Assembly (NCBI GenBank): GCA_050248915.1
Contig: JBFWRL010000048.1
Span: 1 to 33,158, forward strand
Direction of reading: 5' to 3'
From: GCA-2770975 sp050248915
Lineage (GTDB): Bacteria; Cyanobacteriota; Sericytochromatia; UBA7694
Length of the DNA stretch: 33,158 nucleotides
Positions 8,020-15,439 of the stretch are shown one piece after another. The first letter of the stretch is position 1. Every line of letters begins with the position of its first letter. Made by a program: the position numbers and the translations under genes. Below the pieces are notes generated by a model. It searched no databases. It worked only from the letters and a program-made list of their open reading frames with translations, and was not told the origin of the DNA.

Positions 8020-8313
8020 TTACAGATCTTGGGTGTCTGGGCGATACTCGTAAATTTCGATCACCGTGGGCAGATTGCAGAGGGTTTTGCTATTGACCTC
8101 AAAGGCGCGTACGCTCATGCGCTGACCCTCTTTGAGCAGCTCAACACTGGGGGTGATCACTTCGTAATAATTGTGTTTATCATCCTGAAAGACCCAGCAG
8201 GTTTTACCCAGATATTGAATGGTGGTCATTTTTCCGTGCATCTGCATGTCCCCGCTTGAACAGGCGGTGAGAGCCAGTACGGCCATTAACAATCCCAAAG
8301 TATAGCGTTTCAT
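8020..8313 (-). CDS. Small lipoprotein of unknown function
   Basis: A 97-residue precursor with a positively charged start, a hydrophobic segment and a lipobox ending LTAC (Cys18), so it is probably lipidated and exported. The mature part of about 79 residues is beta-rich in appearance (TIQYLGKTCWVFQDD and VITPSVELLKEGQRMSVRAF), perhaps a small OB-like barrel. I recognise no family. It is the first gene of a two-gene unit with the LipM-like gene and has a good promoter upstream. Confidence 0.8.
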   Translation of the reverse strand: MKRYTLGLLMAVLALTACSSGDMQMHGKMTTIQYLGKTCWVFQDDKHNYYEVITPSVELLKEGQRMSVRAFEVNSKTLCNLPTVIEIYEYRPDTQDL

Positions 8314-8370
8314 GATGATCTCTGCGTTTTTCCCGGTGGCGTGTGGAATAGGTAAATAAGACTAGAGGCT

Positions 8371-8399
8371 ATTATACAAGGCCTGGGCACAGAGCGCAA
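8371..8399 (-). promoter_or_regulatory. Sigma70-type promoter for the lipoprotein-lipM unit
   Basis: On the minus strand a perfect TATAAT (8371-8376) lies 17 bases from TTGCGC (8394-8399), which keeps only the TTG half of the -35 consensus. Transcription would start near 8364, giving a leader of about 50 bases to the ATG at 8313. Confidence 0.6.
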
Positions 8400-8483
8400 A
8401 ATATTTTCTGGGTCGGCAGGCATTTTTGTCTGGGGCCAGCCCTTGGGACTGTGGCCCGTTTAAATCGGTGTGAGCGAGCACTG

Positions 8484-8510
8484 TTGAATACCTCCTTTTC
8501 ATGCGATAAT
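8484..8510 (+). promoter_or_regulatory. Extended -10 promoter giving a probable leaderless mRNA
   Basis: TTGAAT (8484-8489) and GATAAT (8505-8510) are 15 bases apart, and the -10 is preceded by TGC (8502-8504), an extended -10. The start codon of the next gene is at 8518, seven bases after the -10, so transcription should begin at or within a base of the ATG. Confidence 0.5.
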
Positions 8511-8517
8511 AAAGCCC

Positions 8518-8850
8518 ATGAGTAGCACCTCCGAGGCGCACTCCCGTTGGTGGGAGGGCGGAAATCTTCACGATAAAACAATTGAAGAATGGTTGGCCGC
8601 CAGTGAGCAAAATCGTCTGGCGACGGCTGTCGATGTGCTCTTTGCGCTTAAAGACGAGCTTGGGGCTCAAATTGAATACCATAGCGGTGAAGAGTTGATG
8701 CGCCATGTTTTGGCCTTTGCGGCGTGTATTACGGGGGCCACTGCTGAACACCCGGATACCTATCAACTCAAACTGGCGGATGTGGCTTTGGCCAGTGCCA
8801 AGGCCCTGGGTTATTTGCAAGAAGAAATGCCCTCTTCTTCTCTGCTCTAA
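8518..8850 (+). CDS. Small hypothetical protein
   Basis: A 110-residue, predominantly helical, acidic soluble protein without a signal peptide, membrane segment or metal motif. No family is recognised. Codon choice resembles its neighbours, and it fills an otherwise empty strand, so it is likely real. It has no Shine-Dalgarno sequence. An extended -10 box ends seven bases before the ATG, which fits leaderless initiation. Its last four bases overlap the end of the convergent cysteine-cluster gene. Confidence 0.65.
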   Translation: MSSTSEAHSRWWEGGNLHDKTIEEWLAASEQNRLATAVDVLFALKDELGAQIEYHSGEELMRHVLAFAACITGATAEHPDTYQLKLADVALASAKALGYLQEEMPSSSLL

Positions 8851-10082
8851 ATTGCGCTGAGATGGGCTTTTATGCTCTCTGGATCTGACCATTGTTTAAA
8901 TTGGGCGTATTCCAGTTGCGGTCTTGAGAGCCATTCCCCCTTTGGGGCATTCAGATGACTCAAGAGCCAAAGCGCCAGGGGCATTTTATAGGGGTAATGG
9001 CTGTGGATCTGACGCAGGGACTGCCGCCATTCTTCGGATTTAACCAACTGTGTGACCGGACCTTCCCGCAGCAAAATCTGTTCGTGTTTTTCCCAGTCCA
9101 ATTCACAGGTATAAGGGGTATTGCCATAAAAATGACCCGCTCCAAACAGGCGGCAGGTCAGGGGACGCCCTGAATAGGCTTTACAGGTCTGGGTCGTGGG
9201 GTCAAGCAAAAAACAGGCCTGATCGTGTTGAGATTCAATCAATGCTAGGTGTTTGACTGAAAATTCAGGACTGTGTACTTGGTCCATCTCCGATTCAAAA
9301 TAGCTGAGCAGGGTGTGTAAGAGGGCTGTTTCGCGCCGGGCCCATTGGGCAAATTGGGAGGCAAACTCACTTTTTTGCTTTTCTGGCCAATCCATCAGGG
9401 TTTGCCAGAGCACCAGCCATTCCCCCGGTGTGAGCATCAGGAGAGTGCCCACTCCTTTGTGGCAGCATTCAGAACAGCCCGAGCCGCAGCTCAAGGGATA
9501 GGTTTTATAGACTTTTTCGGTGGCGGGCAGCAATTCTTGATAGAGTTTGCTGACCTGCTGAGCCAAGACATCTGATGATGGAACTTGGCACAGGGTCGAT
9601 TGCCAACTGCGAAAGCCCTGCAGCAAAAAGACGTCAGCCATACGTGTGGCTAATTCACTGGCCGGATGGCTTTCGCGCCATTCCAAGGCAGAGAGATCGC
9701 GAAACTGAAAGAGTTTGCGCTGAAAGTCCAAGAGCAATTTTTCGGGCGAGTTGATCTGCACGTCGAGAGCGGGGTGGGCCAAGAGTTCTGAATAATCAAA
9801 GGCCATCATCAGGGCCCAGACCCTTTCGGGTTGCGAATCTGCAATCAACAGCCGTTGTGGGGAGCCTTCGAGCAATAATTTCAACTGGGCTGGCTCAGGC
9901 AGTCCAAAGATCACCCCCCTGCCTTTGGGGGGGAGAGCAGACAGGGGCTCAAAGGGCCAGGTTCGGCCCAAAAAAGTCAGCCCCTGAGAGTCTGCTTCAA
10001 AGGGGCTGTCGAGCAGTGGCTCTAAGACCTGATAACTCTCCTTGTGAAAGGCTTGCATGGCCTTTCGGTTTTGCACCCACAT
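8847..10082 (-). CDS. YkgJ-like cysteine-cluster protein with long N-terminal region
   Basis: A 411-residue protein. The second half contains the cysteine cluster of the zinc/iron-chelating YkgJ family (PF03692): C-x3-C-x2-CC in SCGSGCSECCHKG, then CFLLDPTTQTCKAYSGRPLTC, with Cys spacing as in that family. The cluster likely binds a metal; no catalytic role is established. The first 200 residues, including a PPKGRGVIFGLPEP segment, are not recognised and make the protein much longer than simple YkgJ members. The open frame starts at 10082 with no ribosome site. An internal ATG at 10058 preceded by GAAAGG is an alternative start. It lies 12 bases behind the serpin gene and is probably co-transcribed with it. 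Confidence 0.78.
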   Translation of the reverse strand: MWVQNRKAMQAFHKESYQVLEPLLDSPFEADSQGLTFLGRTWPFEPLSALPPKGRGVIFGLPEPAQLKLLLEGSPQRLLIADSQPERVWALMMAFDYSELLAHPALDVQINSPEKLLLDFQRKLFQFRDLSALEWRESHPASELATRMADVFLLQGFRSWQSTLCQVPSSDVLAQQVSKLYQELLPATEKVYKTYPLSCGSGCSECCHKGVGTLLMLTPGEWLVLWQTLMDWPEKQKSEFASQFAQWARRETALLHTLLSYFESEMDQVHSPEFSVKHLALIESQHDQACFLLDPTTQTCKAYSGRPLTCRLFGAGHFYGNTPYTCELDWEKHEQILLREGPVTQLVKSEEWRQSLRQIHSHYPYKMPLALWLLSHLNAPKGEWLSRPQLEYAQFKQWSDPESIKAHLSAI

Positions 10083-10094
10083 GATAGGAGCGTG

Positions 10095-11384
10095 TTAACT
10101 TGTTTGATTGAGCAGTCCCATAAACAGCACCGATCGGGTCGTTTGATCGTAGATCAAATAGACAAAAGGGTGATCGGCTTGAAAGGAAAAGGGCTCCTGG
10201 GGCAATTGAACGCTGGTCGCTCCGACCGTGACTGTTGTGACGGCAGCAGCTTCTGTGCCCTCTTCATTGACTTCGACGAAGCTGTTCTGTTTGACCTGGG
10301 AGATAAAGGCCTGTGTCGTTTTGATCAGCTCGCTGAAATTGGCGCGGTTTGCATCAAAGGCCTGAGCCATTCCCATTTGTTTCAGCGGTTCATTGAGATT
10401 GGCCTCATATTCCATCTTAAAACGGGGCAGCATCACTTCGCCGTCTTGGCTGCGGAATTTGCCCAACCAATCGCTGAGGGTGTCACCTGAAAGCTTGCCC
10501 AACAGGGCTTTTGCACTGCTTTCGCTGTCTGGCAAAAAGACATACATATTGACGGCTTTGTCCTGACCATATGGCAGGGCCACGGCTTGGAACTGGTTTT
10601 CACTGTCGCGCAGATAGCGGTATTTGCCATAGCGGCGCATCATCTGAACCTGTTTGCTCTGGCCATTGCCCTGTTTAAAGTCTTTGGGGGCCGTTTCGCC
10701 TTTTTCAAACGGGGTGGTCCAGGTGCCTTTAAAATAAATGGCGTTCATCAGAATCATCAGGGTCTCGGCCTCAATTTGGCTGAGCACTTTGGGGATTTTG
10801 CCCTGGGTATTTTCACTGGCCCAGCTATTGATGGTCTGTACCGACAGCGGATCGGCAAAGTCGAGTGCGGTCACTCGGGCCCCAAAGAAGTCTTGGTTGG
10901 TTTTGACAAAATTGGGGTTAAATTCAATCCCTTTTTTGGCCCAGAGGGCATTGGCCAGATCGACCCTTACACCACTGCCTTGATTCATCAAGCGCTTGCG
11001 CAGCGTGAGCTGGGCCTGATTAAATTGGGCAGAATCCAGTCCTGCCACTTGGAGGGTTTTGCCCATTTCGGCACGGGTTTCGCCAGAAGTGCCGTTATAG
11101 ACCATGCCCAAGGCAATCGATACACTTAAGGGGGAGATAAAATGGTTGCCTTGGGGCTGAGTGGCGACCACTTTCTGAAAGAGATCGACGCCAAAGCGGG
11201 TATTGGCGCTGGCCAGCCCGCTGTCTTGGACCTGTTGCAATTCGGCTGTGGTGGGGGCTTGTAAGGTGCGCAGGCCATTGGCTGGGTTGGTGGGGTTATT
11301 GCCATTATTGGCAGGACTGTTGCAGGCGCTTAGGGCCAAACTTGCCAAACTCAAGGTCAAAAGGGTTTTAAAAACAGGGTGCAT
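10095..11384 (-). CDS. Lipoprotein serpin (serine-type protease inhibitor)
   Basis: A 429-residue serpin with an N-terminal signal and lipobox LSAC (Cys21), so it is probably anchored to a membrane facing the outside. A short Asn/Pro/Gly-rich spacer precedes the serpin fold (from about residue 55). Recognisable segments are NHFISPLSVSIALGMVYNGT, NAIYFKGTW and the C-terminal HPFVYLIYD. The hinge E-E-G-T-E-A-A-A-V-T (374-383) obeys the inhibitory consensus, with small residues at P12-P10. Counting from P14 Thr377 puts P1-P1' at Thr390-Ser391. That points to an elastase-like or subtilisin-like target rather than a trypsin. Start ATG follows AAAGGA. Regulation is probably shared with the divergent CNBD gene. 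Confidence 0.93.
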   Translation of the reverse strand: MHPVFKTLLTLSLASLALSACNSPANNGNNPTNPANGLRTLQAPTTAELQQVQDSGLASANTRFGVDLFQKVVATQPQGNHFISPLSVSIALGMVYNGTSGETRAEMGKTLQVAGLDSAQFNQAQLTLRKRLMNQGSGVRVDLANALWAKKGIEFNPNFVKTNQDFFGARVTALDFADPLSVQTINSWASENTQGKIPKVLSQIEAETLMILMNAIYFKGTWTTPFEKGETAPKDFKQGNGQSKQVQMMRRYGKYRYLRDSENQFQAVALPYGQDKAVNMYVFLPDSESSAKALLGKLSGDTLSDWLGKFRSQDGEVMLPRFKMEYEANLNEPLKQMGMAQAFDANRANFSELIKTTQAFISQVKQNSFVEVNEEGTEAAAVTTVTVGATSVQLPQEPFSFQADHPFVYLIYDQTTRSVLFMGLLNQTS

Positions 11385-11407
11385 GGGCAGATCCTTTCAA
11401 TATCTGG

Positions 11408-11437
11408 ATTATAGACTTAGTCTAGCATATTTGTTAT
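11408..11437 (-). promoter_or_regulatory. Promoter for the serpin unit
   Basis: On the minus strand TATAAT (11408-11413) is 18 bases from ATAACA (11432-11437), four of six matches to the -35 consensus. It faces and overlaps the plus-strand promoter in the same 33 bases. Confidence 0.5.
11412..11424. promoter_or_regulatory. Perfect palindrome, candidate shared operator
   Basis: TAGACTTAGTCTA has two six-base arms around a single central base. It lies between the two face-to-face promoters and covers the -35 of one and part of the spacer of the other. A bound dimer could control both directions at once. Confidence 0.5.
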
Positions 11438-11440
11438 GAT
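11412..11440 (+). promoter_or_regulatory. Promoter for the CNBD gene
   Basis: TAGACT (11412-11417), a 17-base spacer and TATGAT (11435-11440) preceded by TGT form an extended -10 promoter. The leader to the ATG at 11479 is about 32 bases and holds the GGAGG ribosome site. Confidence 0.55.
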
Positions 11441-11478
11441 CGCCCTCAAATACCCTGCAAAGTGATCGGAGGACCTGT

Positions 11479-11862
11479 ATGATACAGCATGTCAGCCCCA
11501 AACTTCAGACCTTTTTGGCTGGAGAGGTGCTTTTTCGCGAGGGAGGGCCGGGAGACCGGGTCTTTTTTATTATGCAGGGCCGGGTCAAGGTGCACCAAAC
11601 CCGCAGTGATGGCCACGAACAAGAATTGGCCCAGCTCGGTGACAGCGATATTGTCGGCGAAATGGCGATCCTCGACGAGCGCCCCCGCTCAGCCACGGTC
11701 ACAGCCCTCGAAGACACCGATGTCATGGTGGTGGAAAAAGCCAATTTTCTGGCCAGTATGGAGCAACAGCCCCAATTGGCGATTCGCTTTCTCAAATTGC
11801 TCTCGGAGCGCATCCACCGGCTCAACGACAAGTTCAGAGACGCGTTGGATCAGCCGGGTTAA
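11479..11862 (+). CDS. Stand-alone cyclic nucleotide-binding domain protein
   Basis: A 127-residue protein made of one cNMP-binding domain: GEVLFREGGPGDRVFFIMQGRVKV near the N-terminus, then GDSDIVGEMAILDERPRSATVTA, the phosphate-binding cassette with Glu and Arg in the usual places (G-E-M-A-I-x(4)-R-S-A). A short C-terminal helix follows, but no helix-turn-helix, channel or enzyme domain, so it is not a CRP-type regulator by itself. It probably senses cAMP, cGMP or a dinucleotide and acts on a partner protein. ATG follows GGAGG. Its end overlaps the bestrophin gene by four bases; both could concern ion flux, but that link is speculative. Confidence 0.88.
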   Translation: MIQHVSPKLQTFLAGEVLFREGGPGDRVFFIMQGRVKVHQTRSDGHEQELAQLGDSDIVGEMAILDERPRSATVTALEDTDVMVVEKANFLASMEQQPQLAIRFLKLLSERIHRLNDKFRDALDQPG

Positions 11863-12791
11863 TACAAGACCCCATGCCGGTTGGGTGTCATGGGAGAGGG
11901 CAAATCTGTCTCTCCCAGCATATCGCGCAAATTGATCTCAATCGTGCGGCTGATGGCTTCCAGGGGCAGATCGTTGGGTTCGACCTCAAAGGGATTTTCG
12001 ATCGAGTCGCCGATCGCATCGAGACCCAAAAAAGCATAGGAGACCACCGCCACCAGCACGAGGGTGTACCAGTGTGTCTCGAAGGCGAAGGGCAGGGCAA
12101 AACAATAGATGGCCGCCAATTGGTGCATCAAACTGGCATAGGCAAAAGGCAGAGGGGTGTTCATAATCCGCTCACAGCCGCCCTGCAAATTGCTCAATTC
12201 ATGCACTCGCTCTTCAAAGAGCGGCAGATGTAAGGGATTGAGCCAGCCCCTTTGGCCTGCTTGAGCTAAACGGGCACTCAGTTGATTCATCAGGTACATA
12301 GGGGGGTTGGAACTGGCTGTCAGGGCTTTTTGCTCTGATTCAGACAGCCAGACCTTGAGATTTTCAAAGGAATGCCCGCGCAAATGCAGGCGCAGGGCGT
12401 GTACATAGGCAATCTGCAAATAGATCATTTCACGCTGAAAGTCTTTTAAGGCTTGGTTTTCAGAGGCATCTTGGGCCTGTAAATAAAACAAGACCTGGCG
12501 ACTGAAACTGCGGCTTGTGTTGACCAATTGGCCCCAAAGTTTGCGCCCCTCCCAGAAGCGATCATAGCTGCTGCTATTGCGAAAACCCAAAAAGATACTC
12601 AAGGCCAAACCCACCACGGTAAAGGGCAACGGCGTCAAGGTGAGTTGGAACCAGCCCTGGGTATGTAAGCTGGTTAAAAAGGCCGCAAACAACGTGGTTG
12701 CCAACACCCGCCGCCAGATCATGGGCAAAACACTGCCCCGAACCTGAAAGAGAATCCGCAGCCAGCTCCATTTTTTTGCGTGAACAATCAT
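11859..12791 (-). CDS. Bestrophin family anion channel
   Basis: A 310-residue membrane protein of the bestrophin/UPF0187 family, which forms pentameric chloride or bicarbonate channels. The first membrane segments are near residues 28-46 and 56-70. They are followed by the family signature FRNSSSYDRFWEGRKLWG, in which Ser/Tyr and the R-x-L-W-G end are conserved. Two further hydrophobic segments lie near residues 215-250, around FALPFAFETHWYTLVLVAVV. The later DAIGDSIENPFEVEPNDLPL segment is the conserved acidic cluster near the calcium-clasp position. The length is normal for bacterial members. The ribosome site is weak. Confidence 0.9.
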   Translation of the reverse strand: MIVHAKKWSWLRILFQVRGSVLPMIWRRVLATTLFAAFLTSLHTQGWFQLTLTPLPFTVVGLALSIFLGFRNSSSYDRFWEGRKLWGQLVNTSRSFSRQVLFYLQAQDASENQALKDFQREMIYLQIAYVHALRLHLRGHSFENLKVWLSESEQKALTASSNPPMYLMNQLSARLAQAGQRGWLNPLHLPLFEERVHELSNLQGGCERIMNTPLPFAYASLMHQLAAIYCFALPFAFETHWYTLVLVAVVSYAFLGLDAIGDSIENPFEVEPNDLPLEAISRTIEINLRDMLGETDLPSPMTPNRHGVLY

Positions 12792-12819
12792 AAGATGAAC
12801 AGATCTTTAATTTTTTTTT

Positions 12820-12847
12820 AGTATACCACTGCGTTAAGTATTGTCGG
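12820..12847 (-). promoter_or_regulatory. Extended -10 promoter for the bestrophin gene
   Basis: On the minus strand TATACT (12820-12825) is preceded by TGG, and CCGACA (12842-12847) lies 16 bases upstream. The -35 overlaps an inverted repeat, TTGTCG (12841-12846) / CGACAA (12853-12858), a possible repressor site. Confidence 0.55.
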
Positions 12848-12910
12848 CGAATCGACAAACATTTAAGGGCCACATGTTCTACAATGAAAGACATCGGCAA
12901 ACACATCTTT

Positions 12911-12960
12911 TCTTACAAATTGTGAGTTATAATTAGGGTGTCTTACAAATTGTGACTTAT
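12911..12960. promoter_or_regulatory. Tandem 20-bp repeat upstream of the kinase operon
   Basis: Two copies, 12911-12930 and 12941-12960, differ at one base and are exactly 30 bases apart, about three helical turns. Each contains the imperfect dyad TTACAAATTGTGA. The first runs into a perfect TATAAT (12928-12933), the second into TATATT (12958-12963). They look like paired binding sites of a dimeric regulator covering the promoter. The rest of the 12792-13018 gap holds only the bestrophin promoter and its inverted repeat. Confidence 0.65.
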
Positions 12961-13018
12961 ATTTCTTTGCCTATTCCGTGATGAAATTTCTGCAATGAAT
13001 GATTAGGAGCCTTTGACC

Positions 13019-15397
13019 ATGATCGACCAGCTTCAGTCCCTGCTCAGCAGCCTGGAAAAAAACTATACTATCGAAAAAGAAGTTGGCCGGGGTGGCATGG
13101 GGGTGGTCTACAAAGGGTTAGACAAGCGCTTGGAGCGCCCTGTGGCGATCAAGGTCTTGAATCTCGGCGGGGGCGGTGAAAGCAGCCAAGCTCAAAAATT
13201 ACACAGCGAAGCGGTTGAGCGCTTTCGCCGTGAAGCCAAAGTTGTGGCCCGGCTTACCCATCCCAATATTGTCAGCATTTATGATGTCGGTGAAGAAAAC
13301 AACCAATATTATATGATCATGGAATTTGCCGAAGGCAAGCCCCTCTCAAGCCTGGTGGCCCAAGGCACGGGAATACCCGCCCCCGTTGCCGCCAGTGTGG
13401 CGATGCAGGTCTGTGCGGCTTTGGCCTACGCCCACGAGAACAAAATTGTCCACAGAGATATCAAACCCGCCAATATCATTCTCTCCCCCAAAGGCAATGC
13501 CAAATTGATGGATTTTGGCATTGCCCAATTGCATACCGAAGGGGCCAAACTGACCCAGGCGGGGTCAGTGATGGGCAGCATTATGTATACCTCACCCGAA
13601 CAACTCAACGATGCCTCGTTGGTGGATGCCCGCACCGATCTCTATGCTTTGGGTGTGACCCTGTATGAATTGCTCACGGGCCAAAGCCCGTATAAAGCCG
13701 ACAATATCTCCCAACTCATTCTCGAGATTTTAACGGCCAAAGAAGAACCAAATCCCTTGCGCAAGATCAATCCCGAAATTCCCGAAATCTTGGAGCTGAT
13801 TGTGGCCCGTGCCATGAAAAAAGTGCCCGATGAGCGCTATGGCAGTGCGCAAGAAATGGGGACAGATCTTTCGCGTTTGCTCAATACCGGCCAATTTACG
13901 GCTTCGACCCATTTTAATTTGAGTTTTAATGAGGGGGAGGCCCCTGCCGCCAGCCGCACCTCTTCGCGGCTCAAAGACTCCACGCTGATGCGCAAAACCA
14001 GTGTCGACAATGAACTGATCAAAGCCCTCAAAGCCCGCCGCGAGTGGATCCGCACCCTGATTCGCGAGTGGAAAACAGAAAATGTGACCGCTTTGGGGCT
14101 GAACAAGGTCATGGAGAAATTGAGCGAACCTTCGCTGGTTGGGCCTGCTTTTAGTGGGATTTTGACCGTGGACGGGGAGATTTTTCTGCTGCTCTCTCAG
14201 GGCCTGTTTGTTGGCGCCCTGAATCTGGCGACAGGCACCTTGGACGACGCTGTCTTTGCAGATTTACCGGTCACACCCAGCCGTCTGGAGCTTTGTCTGC
14301 CCCCCGAAGGGCAGCAAAATGTGCCGGCACTGCTGGCCCAGATATTGTCAGAAAGCGGCACAGCCCTTCAGCAAAACCTCGATTCGTCGCTGATGGACCT
14401 GTTGCCCCTGATTGAAAATCTCTCCCGTGCCGAAGAGAACTTCACGGGTTATGTGGCCTGCCATGCCCGCCAGAATATCTTTTATTATGGCTTTGAAAAT
14501 GGCCAGCAGATCTTTGCGGTACAGGCCAATCCACAAATTGTCGCCAGTGAAACCTGGCAGGATTTAAAGCAATTGGCTGACGAAGAAGGGGTTTTGGTGG
14601 ATATTTATCAATCCCAGCCCCGTTTGGTGGGGCCCAGCCTCAACCGCGTTTTGGCCCAAACCCGCCTCGATGTGAGTTATGCCGAACCTGCCAAAGCCAC
14701 TTTGCAGACAATTGTGGACAAAGGCAGCGAAGAGGTGCCGATTCACCTCGTACAAGAGGCCAAACGCAATCTACAATTGCAACTGAAATATGATCAGGCT
14801 CCATCGCTGTCGATTCTGGGCCAGAGCGTGGATGCCAAGAGCATGGCAGAGTCGTCTCTGCACCTGCGTTTCAGTGAATGGATGTTGCGCGAGTATTTTT
14901 ACCTGCTCAATTCCACAGGCAGCATAACCACGCTCAAATACATCTACAGCTGGATTCCGGCAATTGAATACCTGGCCTTTGAAGAGGCCCTGCAGGGCGA
15001 AGACGGCCAGATGCACAGCTTTAATCTGGTGGCCCACGGCGAAGTCAAAGGCGAAAAATACAAAAAAGTCCTCTCGCTGATCTGTTTTGGCCCAGGCACA
15101 GAAAAAGACGTCAATGCCTTTATCGACAATGTGATCAATGTCAAAAAGCAATTGATCAAAAGCGGGGATATTGGCGGGGCGTTGTATATCTCTTCCAACC
15201 CTTACGATACCGAAGCCCTCAAGCTCTTTTACGCCCGCACAGTCGAACCGCGCAAAGGCCTCTTGGGCTCGCTGGATACCCTGACCAAATACAAAGGGTT
15301 TGTGCGGATTGGCATGAATCGCGGTTTTCACCTCAACCTGATTGAATTTCACAAAGCCAATCAGGGCTTTGAAGTGATCGCCCCCCTGCTCAAATAG
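13019..15397 (+). CDS. Hanks-type Ser/Thr protein kinase with large unknown C-terminal region
   Basis: A 792-residue protein. The kinase domain spans about 16-290: glycine loop GRGGMGVV (23-30), ATP lysine Lys45 in VAIK, helix-C Glu72, catalytic HRDIKPAN (145-152), DFG (165-167) and the activation-loop end TSPEQ, so it should be active. Residues 300-792 are not recognised. They contain no clear transmembrane segment and no PASTA, TPR or WD repeats, and look like at least two alpha/beta domains (about 345-560 and 600-792). Most bacterial kinases of this class are membrane-anchored; this one appears cytoplasmic. The frame is open from a TTG at 13013, but ATG 13019 is nine bases after AGGAG and is preferred. 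First gene of a likely three-gene operon. Confidence 0.9.
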   Translation: MIDQLQSLLSSLEKNYTIEKEVGRGGMGVVYKGLDKRLERPVAIKVLNLGGGGESSQAQKLHSEAVERFRREAKVVARLTHPNIVSIYDVGEENNQYYMIMEFAEGKPLSSLVAQGTGIPAPVAASVAMQVCAALAYAHENKIVHRDIKPANIILSPKGNAKLMDFGIAQLHTEGAKLTQAGSVMGSIMYTSPEQLNDASLVDARTDLYALGVTLYELLTGQSPYKADNISQLILEILTAKEEPNPLRKINPEIPEILELIVARAMKKVPDERYGSAQEMGTDLSRLLNTGQFTASTHFNLSFNEGEAPAASRTSSRLKDSTLMRKTSVDNELIKALKARREWIRTLIREWKTENVTALGLNKVMEKLSEPSLVGPAFSGILTVDGEIFLLLSQGLFVGALNLATGTLDDAVFADLPVTPSRLELCLPPEGQQNVPALLAQILSESGTALQQNLDSSLMDLLPLIENLSRAEENFTGYVACHARQNIFYYGFENGQQIFAVQANPQIVASETWQDLKQLADEEGVLVDIYQSQPRLVGPSLNRVLAQTRLDVSYAEPAKATLQTIVDKGSEEVPIHLVQEAKRNLQLQLKYDQAPSLSILGQSVDAKSMAESSLHLRFSEWMLREYFYLLNSTGSITTLKYIYSWIPAIEYLAFEEALQGEDGQMHSFNLVAHGEVKGEKYKKVLSLICFGPGTEKDVNAFIDNVINVKKQLIKSGDIGGALYISSNPYDTEALKLFYARTVEPRKGLLGSLDTLTKYKGFVRIGMNRGFHLNLIEFHKANQGFEVIAPLLK

Positions 15398-15439
15398 GGC
15401 TGCAAACAAGACTGCAAATACACCCGCAAAGGACATCCC

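Noticed and set aside
8362..8892. 176-codon minus-strand frame running through the lipoprotein promoter
   Set aside because: It crosses the small hypothetical gene and the end of the YkgJ-like gene and has no start signal; only its last 40 codons have a ribosome site, reported as a finding.
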